From NCBI RefSeq assembly GCF_001422985.1, contig NZ_LMNL01000037.1, positions 342,480 to 406,479 of the forward strand: 64,000 nucleotides of DNA, given 5' to 3'. The stretch is from Methylobacterium sp. Leaf117. GTDB taxonomy: Bacteria > Pseudomonadota > Alphaproteobacteria > Rhizobiales > Beijerinckiaceae. Below the pieces are notes generated by a model. It searched no databases. It saw nothing but the letters and a program-made list of their open reading frames with translations, and had not been told where the DNA came from. Both the position numbers and the translations under genes were made by a program. Below, piece after piece: positions 7,721 through 16,055 of this stretch. Every line of letters begins with the position of its first letter. Within the stretch, counting starts at the first letter, position 1.

Positions 7721-7809
7721 TCTGCGGCCTCGGGCCAGACGGGCGCCATGGCGACGAATTCTAGGACGAGGGCGAGGCAACCTAGATAGACGTTTGCATA
7801 AGCAAGCAT
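7717..7809 (-). CDS. Tiny hydrophobic protein convergent with the preceding one
   Basis: 30 codons behind a very strong ribosome site (GGGGAGGGAGCC directly before ATG). The product has one hydrophobic segment (YLGCLALVLEFVAMAPV). The stop codon TAA (minus) shares bases with the TAA of the plus-strand gene. No homologue recognised. The ribosome site is the main support; a longer in-frame version beginning at 7920 has no such site. Confidence 0.4.
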   Translation of the reverse strand: MLAYANVYLGCLALVLEFVAMAPVWPEAAD

Positions 7810-8021
7810 GGCTCCCTCCCCGTTGTAAGCGTTCCTACCCCACACCTCTACGGCGGCGTGATCTACGTATGTGCCGGTTCTGGCCGAGGGCGGCAAGCAC
7901 GATAGTTCACCGCCATGCAAGATGCTGCCATCATGGTTTGCCGTGTGGTAATGGGGACACGGCTTCCAATGCGCCGGCTTTCCCAGGTTTCCACGCGATG
8001 CCGACTTGGGGTGCCCGCGCT
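7810..8021. other. Intergenic, no feature identified
   Basis: Between the tiny minus-strand gene and the DUF768-like gene I see no supported frame, hairpin or promoter. Confidence 0.3.
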
Positions 8022-8264
8022 CTAGAAGGACCGTAGGCCAGCCGAGGGATTATACGTCCTCTCGATGGCCGCCTGGATCAGATCTCGCAGCAGGTCGGGC
8101 GCTAGTTCCGGATCGTCTTGCGGGATCTCCGCTTCCTTCGAGGCCGCGCTGAGGCGCTTCATAACCGAGCCAACTCGCTCCTCTGTGCGTCCGTTAAAGA
8201 ACGGATCGCTGTGGACATGCTCGCTGATCCAATCACGCACAAAATTCGATGGGTTCTCGGCCAT
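8022..8264 (-). CDS. DUF768-like small protein
   Basis: 80 residues. The N-terminal pattern N-F-V-R-D-W-I-S-E-H-V followed by two acidic amphipathic helices (ERVGSVMKRLSAASKEAEIP, then PDLLRDLIQAAIERTYN) resembles the DUF768 family of small alphaproteobacterial proteins of unknown function. The ribosome site AGGGAAA precedes the ATG. It is transcribed against the phage structural genes, which suggests a lysogenic passenger gene. Family assignment is by pattern memory only. Confidence 0.65.
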   Translation of the reverse strand: MAENPSNFVRDWISEHVHSDPFFNGRTEERVGSVMKRLSAASKEAEIPQDDPELAPDLLRDLIQAAIERTYNPSAGLRSF

Positions 8265-8737
8265 GGGTTTCCCTGTGTCGAAATCATAAGCCTTCCCCTC
8301 GAATTAAGTTCGAGGGTGCGACGAAGGCCGCACGGTGCGTGTCAAGCAATCTGTCCGCTGGCATCCAGTGTTGTTCGCTGGTGTTCGACAGTGTTTGCTC
8401 GTGTAATATCTTGAAAATCGAGTAATAACTGAATATATATTTCTGTAGCGCCTAGTTCGTTGGGGGTTCGCTTGCTGATGAGGCGACAAGTGACCTTCAG
8501 TGAAAGCGGGGCCAAGTATCCCGAGGGGGCGCGATCCCTCCAACAACGGAAACTCTAGCTGCGTGGCCCCGCCCGTTCAGGCGGCTTCATAACGTTCAAG
8601 CTGGGGAAGATCGCACATCAATTCTCAAGGCGGAGATGTTCGTGGCCGGCACTTACGATCTGATCTTCAGCCCAACTTCGGCGCAAGGCGCGCTGTCATT
8701 GCAGTCTGCACTAATTGCCCGAAGGGAAGCTTGAGAC
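8265..8737. other. Gene-poor stretch before the structural operon
   Basis: The segment 8400-8450 is AT-rich (TGAATATATATTTC) and may hold promoters for the divergent genes. The only frame worth naming is a 32-codon ORF at 8636-8734 with GGAG directly before its ATG, ending four bases before the tail-spike start; it could be a leader peptide. No family or structure recognised. Confidence 0.3.
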
Positions 8738-10369
8738 ATGCCGCGCACACTCGGCCAGCCCAGCACCAATCCGCAGACCGGCATCACGCCAACGCACACC
8801 CTCATGGCGCGCAACCCGTCCGGGACCGGAGCCGCAGCGGCCTGGGGTGAAGTCGCCTTGAACGACCCCACTTTCATCGCTGCGCTGAAGGGCGTGCTCG
8901 GCCTCACGGGCACGACCAACCCAGATCCTGGCACCTTCGGCCCGTACATGGCCTCAGAGACGGTAGCCAAGGCCGCAACCGTCGTTGGCGCGAAGCGTGT
9001 CGTGTCTGGCTATTCGGGGCCGCTCTTTCGCCTCGTGCGAGCGTCCGATGGAGCGACGCTCGACGTGCTGCCGGCCTCTAACTCCGATTGGCCGGACTAC
9101 AGCGCTATCGACACATGGGCGGGCGCGTCGACCCCGACCGTCGACCGCGTTTATGATCAGATCAGCGGCGCGGCTGTGTTTACGCAGACGACAGCGGCCT
9201 TGCGCCCTTCGTTCACGGGCTTAGCCTCGGTTTCGGGCAAGCGCCCCATCAGCTTGGACGCAATGTTTGAGGGAACGATCAAGTCCCTGAAATTCGGCGC
9301 CGGGATTACTCTATCGCGGCTCGATATGGGCTCGCACATGGTCATCAATCCCCGCGCCGGCTATGCCTCGCGGATGTATTGGGAGTTCAACGACGGGGCC
9401 AGCACGTCCTACCTGTCGTTGTTCCAAAACGTGAGCTATTTCGGGTCCGGCGGCAATGCAGCCAACTCGGCAGGAAAGCGCCTCAAGTCACGCGTCCAGA
9501 CCATCGGCTACGCCACCTCGGCTTCTGCGCAGACGTTTTTCATTGAGGGCGTCAAAACAACTTCGGTTGTTAGGACCGCACAGTCGATGAATGGGGGCGG
9601 ACACCTTGGCTCATCGCTCGCAGATACGTCCATCTGGAGCACGCACGATATTTTTAGCCATGTCTTCTTTGCGAGCGCCCCCGCCGAAGCCGACTTGATG
9701 GCCATGGACGCTTGGGCGGCGCAGGCGTTTCCGCTGCCGGCTGTGGCTTCCAATCGTCTCTGCTACTCGGGTTCGTCCCTCAACGAAGGATGGGGCTCTA
9801 CGCTCAACCAAACGCCTCTGTGGCAGGCTGCCTTCGACAGCACTTGGGAGGCGTACAACTTCGGCTTGGGCGGCCGGAAGCTCTCGACGGAATATGCGAA
9901 CCGGGTCTCGGGCGACTTCTCCGTTTACGATGCCACGAAGGCGAAGAACGTCCTCATCATCGACGCGCCGTCGAATGACATCGGATCGGTGACGTTCACG
10001 TCACAGGCCGACGCCGAGCAATGGGCTGACGACTTCCTTGGCATTACCAACAACGGCCGAGCGACCGCCGTCACCCTGCCTTTCGTCACTGAAGCAAAGA
10101 CCAAGGGCTTCCGGGTTGTGGTGCCGACGACGATTGCACGCGGGGCCTTCACGGCGGCGAACTTCCGAGAGTTTGCCCGCCTTCGCTACAATGCACAGCT
10201 CAAGTCCGCCGCTACTGCGAATGGATACATCGTTGCAGATCGTGCTGGCGATGCGCGGCTGCAAACTCCGTCAAACACAACTTACTTCCATACAGACGCC
10301 ACGCACCTCAATACGGCAGGTTATGGCGTCATGGCGAGCATCGATAAGGCTGCAATTCTTACGGCCTGA
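8738..10369 (+). CDS. Phage tail spike/fibre with C-terminal SGNH-hydrolase domain
   Basis: 543 residues. Residues about 80-140 (VVSGYSGPLFRLVRASDG ... VDRVYDQISG) resemble the jelly-roll segment found in phage tail spikes and arabinofuranosidase-B-like folds. From about 345 the protein has the SGNH/GDSL blocks: YSGSSLNEGWG (block I, with G-S-S in place of G-D-S), APSNDIG (block III Asn) and TDATHLNTAGYG (block V, D-x-x-H). Such domains deacetylate surface polysaccharide during adsorption (family knowledge). AGGGAA precedes the start. It lies ahead of the terminase rather than after the tail genes, an unusual position for a fibre gene. Confidence 0.72.
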   Translation: MPRTLGQPSTNPQTGITPTHTLMARNPSGTGAAAAWGEVALNDPTFIAALKGVLGLTGTTNPDPGTFGPYMASETVAKAATVVGAKRVVSGYSGPLFRLVRASDGATLDVLPASNSDWPDYSAIDTWAGASTPTVDRVYDQISGAAVFTQTTAALRPSFTGLASVSGKRPISLDAMFEGTIKSLKFGAGITLSRLDMGSHMVINPRAGYASRMYWEFNDGASTSYLSLFQNVSYFGSGGNAANSAGKRLKSRVQTIGYATSASAQTFFIEGVKTTSVVRTAQSMNGGGHLGSSLADTSIWSTHDIFSHVFFASAPAEADLMAMDAWAAQAFPLPAVASNRLCYSGSSLNEGWGSTLNQTPLWQAAFDSTWEAYNFGLGGRKLSTEYANRVSGDFSVYDATKAKNVLIIDAPSNDIGSVTFTSQADAEQWADDFLGITNNGRATAVTLPFVTEAKTKGFRVVVPTTIARGAFTAANFREFARLRYNAQLKSAATANGYIVADRAGDARLQTPSNTTYFHTDATHLNTAGYGVMASIDKAAILTA

Positions 10370-10452
10370 GAGTGGCCAGCAATCATTTTCTTCCTTTCCA
10401 TCTTTGACCCGGCCGCGCTCGACGTTCCGACGATGGCTTGAGGAGGCCTTCC

Positions 10453-10770
10453 ATGCCCTACACCTACGATCCCGTTTTCGGTCCGAACAAAGAGGCGCCG
10501 ATTGCCGTCATCCCTGTGAGCACGAGCGGCGTGCCGCTGGGTGGCCCCTACACCAAGGCAGTCGTTCTAACGCCAGGCACGCCCGTTGCGGCAGGACGCG
10601 GTGTCATCGTCAAAGGCTCCGGCACCTTTGGGCTCAAGCTCCAGGGCGGCGGCACCGTGGCTGTGAGCGATGCGACCGGCGGCGCAGGGACGGTGTATGA
10701 CGGCTTTGCCGTCATTGACGCGGACATGACGGGCGCTGGCACGGGTGCCGCCGTCCAGATCCTCTACTGA
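10453..10770 (+). CDS. Small beta-rich phage structural protein
   Basis: 105 residues behind GAGGAGG. The sequence is glycine/valine/threonine-rich with alternating strands (PYTKAVVLTPGTPVAAG, GVIVKGSGTFGLKLQGGGT) and ends in VQILY, as expected for a small trimeric beta protein such as a decoration or fibre-associated protein. It lies between the tail spike and the terminase genes and abuts the next gene (TGA then GTG). No specific family recognised. Confidence 0.6.
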   Translation: MPYTYDPVFGPNKEAPIAVIPVSTSGVPLGGPYTKAVVLTPGTPVAAGRGVIVKGSGTFGLKLQGGGTVAVSDATGGAGTVYDGFAVIDADMTGAGTGAAVQILY

Positions 10771-11148
10771 GTGGCTGAAATGGCCGCCCCACACCCCCGC
10801 CATCAATCTCGGCTCACGAACGGCTCGACGCTGTTTTTGGGCAACGTGGATGCTCGCTCATCGGTGGCCAGGCGCTACGCCGACATCCTGCGTGAGCTTG
10901 AGGCAGAGCGCGGTGGTGCAGCTGGGCTCAGTGTGACCGCCCGCGAAGCAATGCGCGCCTATGCCGGTCTGGCCGTTCGCTTGGAGCAGCTTCACACCGA
11001 CATCGCCGCCGGTAAGGAAGTCGACCCGGAGGCCCTTGGGCAGCTCGGCGATCGGCTCGACAGGCAGGCCCGCCGCATGGGGCCTGTGAAGGCGCCCGAG
11101 CGCCGAAGCCTCCGCGATCACTTCGCAGCGGGTGGCGCTCGCCCATGA
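10771..11148 (+). CDS. Putative terminase small subunit
   Basis: 125 residues, GTG start directly after the previous stop (an ATG three codons later is an alternative), and ATGA overlap with the terminase large subunit. The middle is helical (ILRELEAERGGAAGLSVTAREAMRAYAGLAVRLEQL), and the end is basic. Position and size fit a DNA-recognition small terminase that binds the packaging site and loads TerL, but no diagnostic motif is present, so it is called by context. Confidence 0.5.
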   Translation: MAEMAAPHPRHQSRLTNGSTLFLGNVDARSSVARRYADILRELEAERGGAAGLSVTAREAMRAYAGLAVRLEQLHTDIAAGKEVDPEALGQLGDRLDRQARRMGPVKAPERRSLRDHFAAGGARP

Positions 11149-12557
11149 GCCGCATCATCACCATGCGGGCGGCTCTGACCGATCCCGACATCTTCGGCGC
11201 CATCCTGCCCGGTGAGACCTGGGCCGCTTGGCGCGCCATCCTCATCGCCTCTCAGGGCGAGCCCCTGACGGACGACGAGCGCGTGATCTTCACTGGGCTG
11301 ACCGGCCGCGAGCGCGAGCCTGACGAGCCCTGTGACGAGGTCTGGGGCGTGGTCGGGCGCCGAGGCGGCAAGACCCGCGCTTTTGCCGTGGCCGCCGCCT
11401 ACATGGCGGCCTGCGTCGACTACGAGGGCCGCTTCGCTCCTGGCCAGCGCGGGCGCCTGCCAGTAATGGCGTCGGCCAAGGACCAGGCGACGGAAGCCTT
11501 CCGCTACCTGCTCGGCATCTTCACGGAGGTGCCGATGTTTGCCGACATGGTCGAGGGCGAGCCGACCCAGGACACGATCCGGCTCAGCAACCGCGTCGAC
11601 ATCGTCGTTCAGCCAGCCAACTTTAAAACCGTGCGCGGCCCGACGCTGGTAGCGGCTGTCTGCGACGAGATCGCGTTCTGGCACTTGGAAGGTGCTGCCA
11701 ACCCGGATCGCGAGATCCTGCGCGCGATCCGACCGGGTCTGATGACCTTGGGCGGGCCGCTGTTCGTGCTGTCGAGCCCCTATGCCAAGAAGGGCGAGCT
11801 GTACGCGACCTATCGGCGGGACTTCGGGGCAAAGGGCGATCCGCGCGTGCTGGTGATCCAGGCGCCAACGCTGGCCATGCACGACAGCCCCAAGATCCAG
11901 CGCGAGGTGACGCGGGCCTATGAGCGCGATGCCGAGTCGGCCAAGGCCGAGTTTGGCGCCGAGTTCCGCGACGGCATCTCGGACTTCGTCGGCACGGAGG
12001 TGGTCGACAGCTGCACCGATCCCGGCGTGGTCTCGCGCGATCCCGTGCCAGGCATCGCCTACTCGGCTTTCATCGACCCGGCCGGCGGTTCGGGCCAGGA
12101 CAGCTTCACGCTGGCCATTGGACACCGGGCCGAGGATGGGTGTGGCGTCCTCGACCATGTCGCCGGCATTGCCCCGCCCTTCTCCCCTGAGGCCGCCTGC
12201 ATCGAGTTCGCCGCCACCCTAAACCTCTACGGGATCAGCAAGGTTACGGGCGACAACTACGCGGCCGAGTGGCCGAAAGAGATGATGCGCACCCACGGCA
12301 TCACCTATGAGCGCTCCGACAAGGCGAAGGGCACGATCTACGCCGAGTTCCTACCGCTGCTGAACAGCCGACGGGTGCGCCTTCTCGATCATGATCCAAT
12401 GCGCAAGCAACTGCTCAACTTGGAGCGCCGCACCGCCTGGGGCGGCAAGGACTCGATCGACCATCCGGCCAACAGCCACGACGACTTGATCAACGCCGCT
12501 GCCGGAGTGCTCGTCGGCGCCGGCACGCGCAAGCTCTCGATCATGGATCTGCTCTGA
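11145..12557 (+). CDS. terL: Terminase large subunit
   Basis: 470 residues. The packaging ATPase has a P-loop GRRGGKT (about 72-78) and Walker B VAAVCDEIAFW (about 170-180) with the catalytic Glu. The C-terminal RNase H-like nuclease has acidic residues in AFIDPAGG, TGDNYAAEW and HDDLINAAAG. It would cut and pump phage DNA into a procapsid. ATGA joins it to the upstream gene and TGATG to the downstream one. Normally portal, protease and capsid genes follow; here they do not, so the enzyme has no visible partner. Confidence 0.9.
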   Translation: MSRIITMRAALTDPDIFGAILPGETWAAWRAILIASQGEPLTDDERVIFTGLTGREREPDEPCDEVWGVVGRRGGKTRAFAVAAAYMAACVDYEGRFAPGQRGRLPVMASAKDQATEAFRYLLGIFTEVPMFADMVEGEPTQDTIRLSNRVDIVVQPANFKTVRGPTLVAAVCDEIAFWHLEGAANPDREILRAIRPGLMTLGGPLFVLSSPYAKKGELYATYRRDFGAKGDPRVLVIQAPTLAMHDSPKIQREVTRAYERDAESAKAEFGAEFRDGISDFVGTEVVDSCTDPGVVSRDPVPGIAYSAFIDPAGGSGQDSFTLAIGHRAEDGCGVLDHVAGIAPPFSPEAACIEFAATLNLYGISKVTGDNYAAEWPKEMMRTHGITYERSDKAKGTIYAEFLPLLNSRRVRLLDHDPMRKQLLNLERRTAWGGKDSIDHPANSHDDLINAAAGVLVGAGTRKLSIMDLL

Positions 12558-12832
12558 TGCGTTCCGCCCCTCAGGTGCTCATCCCGTGGAACCCGGCCGA
12601 GGCGATCACCGTCTCGCAGGGGGCCGCCATCGCACGTAAATCGCCCCGTACCGTCCGGGAATGGGCGGCCCGGTACGATATCGGCCGGCGCGTGGTCGGC
12701 GGCGACTGGATGCTGTCCCGCGTCGCTCTGCTGATGCTCCTGGAAAGCAACGGCGCGGCGCTGGCGGCCTATCTCGCTGGCGATCGGGAGAGCCAAGCCG
12801 TTACAGATTATTTTCGAAGAGCTGAGGTCTGA
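12557..12832 (+). CDS. Small helix-turn-helix protein
   Basis: 91 residues with a MerR/excisionase-type motif: ITVSQGAAIARKSPRTVREWAARYDIG followed by RRVVGGDWMLSRVALLMLLE. It is coupled to terL (TGATG). It may be a packaging helper or a second small terminase-like DNA binder. It is the last gene before the reverse-strand insert and the missing head region. Confidence 0.65.
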   Translation: MRSAPQVLIPWNPAEAITVSQGAAIARKSPRTVREWAARYDIGRRVVGGDWMLSRVALLMLLESNGAALAAYLAGDRESQAVTDYFRRAEV

Positions 12833-12834
12833 GC

Positions 12835-13083
12835 TCAGACCTGATGCGACCCATGCCACGCGCCTGAAACAGTGACCTTCGCGCTGTAGACCATTTCCCC
12901 GGAGGAATTGCGGATCGAGGCGGTGAATGCCTGCTGATCGCTTTTTGGCAGTGCGTCCTTGGCGATCTCGGCGAGTGTCCGCAGAACCTCAGCTCGGCCT
13001 GCCTTTACGTCAGGAAGGTCGATTCCCTCTTCATCCACAAAACGCGAGCGGCCGTCATTAAAGTCAAAATAAAGCCTGGGCAT
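12835..13083 (-). CDS. DUF6894-type small protein
   Basis: 82 residues. The start MPRLYFDFNDGRSRFVDEEG and the following PDVKAGRAEVLRTLAEIAKD are the hallmark of DUF6894 proteins, abundant and uncharacterised in Methylobacterium and Bradyrhizobium. It stands on the opposite strand to the late genes, two bases after the helix-turn-helix gene, exactly where head genes would be expected. This looks like a host-type passenger gene gained by the phage. Confidence 0.8.
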   Translation of the reverse strand: MPRLYFDFNDGRSRFVDEEGIDLPDVKAGRAEVLRTLAEIAKDALPKSDQQAFTASIRNSSGEMVYSAKVTVSGAWHGSHQV

Positions 13084-13373
13084 AAGCGAGCACCTGATCC
13101 ATATTTTCCTTCGTCAATGATCGTATTTATTTTATTTATCTATAGTTTGCTTTATCTCAGGTTAAGATCGGTCACAGTGTCGGGTGGCCGACAATTTGAT
13201 GGATCATGCCGGCACTCGCGACGAACTTCCGCATCCCGCCGTAAGCAATCCTTTGCACACCTCAGCGGATTTATTTCAGTTGCAGGCGAAGTGATTTCGG
13301 CATTGTCGGCAATATCGGCGGAAGCGGCGAACCCGACCTTCCAGCTAATGCCAAGCGCGGGCAAGGTCACGTC

Positions 13374-13586
13374 ATGTCCTTACTCGAACTTCCTGCCCCC
13401 AGCTTCACCGATGGACGCGGCCTCTACCCTGAGCGTCTAAGCGCCAGCGTACCGCGCGGGCTGACCGACCTTGTGAAGGCTGCTGCCAGCGCCGAAGGCG
13501 TCGCAACGAGCGAGTTCATCCGGCGCGCCATCGCAGCTCGGGTCAGCATGTTCCAGTACGCTGCCACCCTCAACGAGAGCGAATAG
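13374..13586 (+). CDS. Ribbon-helix-helix-like small protein
   Basis: 70 residues. The core RLSASVPRGLTDLVKAAASA ... SEFIRRAIAARV fits an RHH_1 (CopG-like) fold: one short strand, then two helices. It begins the tail operon, one base before the next gene, and may regulate it. About 290 AT-rich bases upstream (13084-13373) have no gene and may contain the operon promoter. Confidence 0.6.
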   Translation: MSLLELPAPSFTDGRGLYPERLSASVPRGLTDLVKAAASAEGVATSEFIRRAIAARVSMFQYAATLNESE

Positions 13587-13587
13587 C

Positions 13588-13968
13588 ATGGCATCCGAGA
13601 AGAAGATCGGTGGCGTTGTCTACCGTTGTGACAAGATCCCGGCCGAGCAGTCGCTCAAGCTCTACATGCGGCTGAACCAGGTCTTCAAGGGCGACCAGGT
13701 GGTGCTCGGTACCATCGCGGCCAATGTCGACCGGGAAGGCGCCCTACAGGCGTTCCTTCACGCCTCGATGAACCAGGTCCTCGACAGCGATGACGTGGTG
13801 GCCCTGATCACCGAGGCGGTCGGCCTGTGCCGCGTGGGCAACGACCCCGCCATCCTCGGCGTGAAGCCGAACACGATGGACGACGCGGTCGAGGTGGCGT
13901 GGTTCGCCTTCGGAGTGCAGTTCCGGGATTTTATCATCGCCGGCCTCGGCAAGATGGCGGAAGCCTAG
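13588..13968 (+). CDS. Putative tail assembly chaperone
   Basis: 126 residues, mostly helical (EQSLKLYMRLNQVF ... DSDDVVALITEAVGL ... FGVQFRDFIIAGLGKM). Position two genes ahead of the tape measure gene and size match the tail assembly chaperone (lambda gpG-type) that coats the tape measure during tail polymerisation. No motif proves it. The following small gene would correspond to the T part. Confidence 0.5.
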   Translation: MASEKKIGGVVYRCDKIPAEQSLKLYMRLNQVFKGDQVVLGTIAANVDREGALQAFLHASMNQVLDSDDVVALITEAVGLCRVGNDPAILGVKPNTMDDAVEVAWFAFGVQFRDFIIAGLGKMAEA

Positions 13969-13991
13969 GTCGGGAAAAGGCGTCCGCCACC

Positions 13992-14240
13992 ATGCTTACG
14001 CAAGGCGAAATCGGCCGCATCGCGCCGAACCTGGGAAGGGACATGCTGCCCTACCTGCTGCGGCCAACGCCCTGCATGAGCGAGCCGCCGCTGTGCACGC
14101 TCCACGAGCTGCGCACGATCTACACCCTCGATGACCTCGCTGACTTCCACGAGGCGCTGGATCTGCGCGAGGCCGCCGGGGAGAAAGCCACCCGCGTGAC
14201 GGAACGTGAGGCGCAGGCCCGCAGCCGGGGGCGCCGCTGA
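13992..14240 (+). CDS. Small protein before the tape measure (gpGT-T-like position)
   Basis: 82 residues, TGATG overlap with the tape measure gene. It lies in the -1 frame relative to the previous gene, and that frame stays open back to 13827, so a ribosomal frameshift product is possible in principle. I do not see a clear slippery heptamer before the 13968 stop. The residues YTLDDLADFHEALDLREAAG match the acidic helical style of such proteins. Confidence 0.55.
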   Translation: MLTQGEIGRIAPNLGRDMLPYLLRPTPCMSEPPLCTLHELRTIYTLDDLADFHEALDLREAAGEKATRVTEREAQARSRGRR

Positions 14241-16045
14241 TGGCTGTCATCGAAGAGCTTATTGCCAAACTCGGTCTGAGGTTCACCGGCGGCAACGACA
14301 CCGCCAAGTTCCTGCGCGAACTCGACAAAATCAAGCGCGCGAGCAGGGAGGCCGGCAAGAGCTTCGACTTCAAGTTCGGTGGCAAGTCCGGCCTGAGCCG
14401 GGCGGCTGCCGACGCCGAGCGTGCCGCCAAAGCTTTCCGAAAGATGCGCGAGGAAGCCGCCCGCGCCAGTCGCGTCCGCTTTCCCAGCGTCATGCCGGTT
14501 GGTCCTGGTGCCCGTCCCGGCATCCGCCCCGGCGGCGGTACGGGCAAGGCTGCGATGGCTGGTGCCGTTGCTGGCGGCGCGGGGGCTGGTGGCGTCGGTG
14601 CCCTTGCGTCAGTCGGCGCCATCGTCGCGGCCCTCAACCGCTTCGGCACGCTCGAAACCGCTCAGGTTGAGTTGGCCAAGACGACCGAGAAATCCAAGGA
14701 GGAGGTGCAGCCGGCCGTCGATCGGTTCCTGCTCTCGGGTCCGAAGTACGGAACCACGGCCACGTCCCTGGTCGGTGCAGCGAGCGCCTACGCGGCAGCC
14801 GGCGTCGACTATGACACCTCGATTGAGTCCGCAGAACTGACGGCGAAGGCGGCCAAGGCGGGATCGGTGGAGATCGACAAGGCCGCTGCGGCGGCCATCG
14901 TCTTCATGCAGAACCTTGAGGTGAAGGTCTCCGACCTCGAAAAGGCCTTCGACTACTCGATCAAGGGCGGCAAACTCGGCAAGGCCGAGTTCAAGGAGTC
15001 GGCCGCCGTCATGCCGGAGCTGGCCGCCTCTGGCTCCAAGATCGGCCTCAAGGGTCTGAGCGGCGTTCGCGACCTGATCGCTGCGCTCACGGTGGTGCGG
15101 GAAAGCGCGGCCACCACGAGCCAGGCCGCCGACTTCCTGCGCGACTTCATGGAGAAGATGTCGGCGCCGACCACGGTCAAGGCGTTCAAGAAGGCCGGCA
15201 TCGACGTCCAGAAGGAGATGAAGGACGCCGACAAGAAAGGCGTCTCTCGCCTGGATCGAATGCTCGATCTCGCCGGCAAGTACACGCAGGGCGATGCCTT
15301 CAAGGAGGCCGAGCTGTTCGGCGACCTTCAGGCCCGCAACGCCATGAGCGGGCTGCTGAAGAAGCGCGACAAGTACGAGGAGTTCAAGGGCACCATCGAG
15401 CGCGAAGCGCCTGGCACGATGCAGGCGGATCTCGCCAAGTCGATGGACACGTTCAACAGCAGCGTCGAGCGGTTCGGCGCGACCGTCGACCGTCTCATGG
15501 TGGGCGTTGGCGAGGTGATTGCGCCCGCTGCCCGCGCCGGGCTCGACGCAGCCTCAGCGGCGGATCAGGCCCGCAAGGATGGCAAAGGCCAGACCCCAGG
15601 CGAAGCCAACGCGATGGTCGAGAAGCTGAACAAGCTGCTCGGCGCCCCACCGACCTACCACAATCGGCTCGGCGGCTATGGCGGCATCACCGCCAGCAAC
15701 TTCGAGGATCGGTTCAACACGGCCGCTCCTGACAAGCGCCCGGCCTTCATGCGCGGCTTCGGCAAAGGCATGACCGCGCCGAGCTTCGGGTCTCTCGGCG
15801 ATCGAGCCAACTGGATGGGCGCGGGTGCCGCGAAGGCGGCCGGCGTCACCAACAACTACGAGAACACCGGCAACGACCAGCGCACGCAAACCGTGACGGT
15901 CCAACAGACCGTCAACGGCGTGGCCGGTGTCGCGGCCTCGGCTGCCGCAGGCGCCAAGGAAGGGCTCGCCGCAATGGGGCCGAGCCTCGTGAAGGCCAAT
16001 TCACTGCCGACCGGCGGCGGCACGGCTGCCAGCCCAGCACCCTGA
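14240..16045 (+). CDS. Phage tail tape measure protein
   Basis: 601 residues, TP901-type. The N-terminus is a coiled-coil-forming, basic region (about 10-85), then an Ala/Gly-rich hydrophobic stretch (about 108-135, GAVAGGAGAGGVGALASVGA), then the conserved PhageMin_Tail region (SGPKYGTTATSLVGAASAYA ... IGLKGLSGVRDLIAAL). It sets tail length and helps DNA ejection. At 601 residues it would specify a short tail (roughly 90 nm by the usual 1.5 angstrom per residue rule; family knowledge). It is coupled to the upstream gene and followed by GAGGAGA for the next. Confidence 0.85.
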   Translation: MAVIEELIAKLGLRFTGGNDTAKFLRELDKIKRASREAGKSFDFKFGGKSGLSRAAADAERAAKAFRKMREEAARASRVRFPSVMPVGPGARPGIRPGGGTGKAAMAGAVAGGAGAGGVGALASVGAIVAALNRFGTLETAQVELAKTTEKSKEEVQPAVDRFLLSGPKYGTTATSLVGAASAYAAAGVDYDTSIESAELTAKAAKAGSVEIDKAAAAAIVFMQNLEVKVSDLEKAFDYSIKGGKLGKAEFKESAAVMPELAASGSKIGLKGLSGVRDLIAALTVVRESAATTSQAADFLRDFMEKMSAPTTVKAFKKAGIDVQKEMKDADKKGVSRLDRMLDLAGKYTQGDAFKEAELFGDLQARNAMSGLLKKRDKYEEFKGTIEREAPGTMQADLAKSMDTFNSSVERFGATVDRLMVGVGEVIAPAARAGLDAASAADQARKDGKGQTPGEANAMVEKLNKLLGAPPTYHNRLGGYGGITASNFEDRFNTAAPDKRPAFMRGFGKGMTAPSFGSLGDRANWMGAGAAKAAGVTNNYENTGNDQRTQTVTVQQTVNGVAGVAASAAAGAKEGLAAMGPSLVKANSLPTGGGTAASPAP

Positions 16046-16055
16046 GGAGACAATT

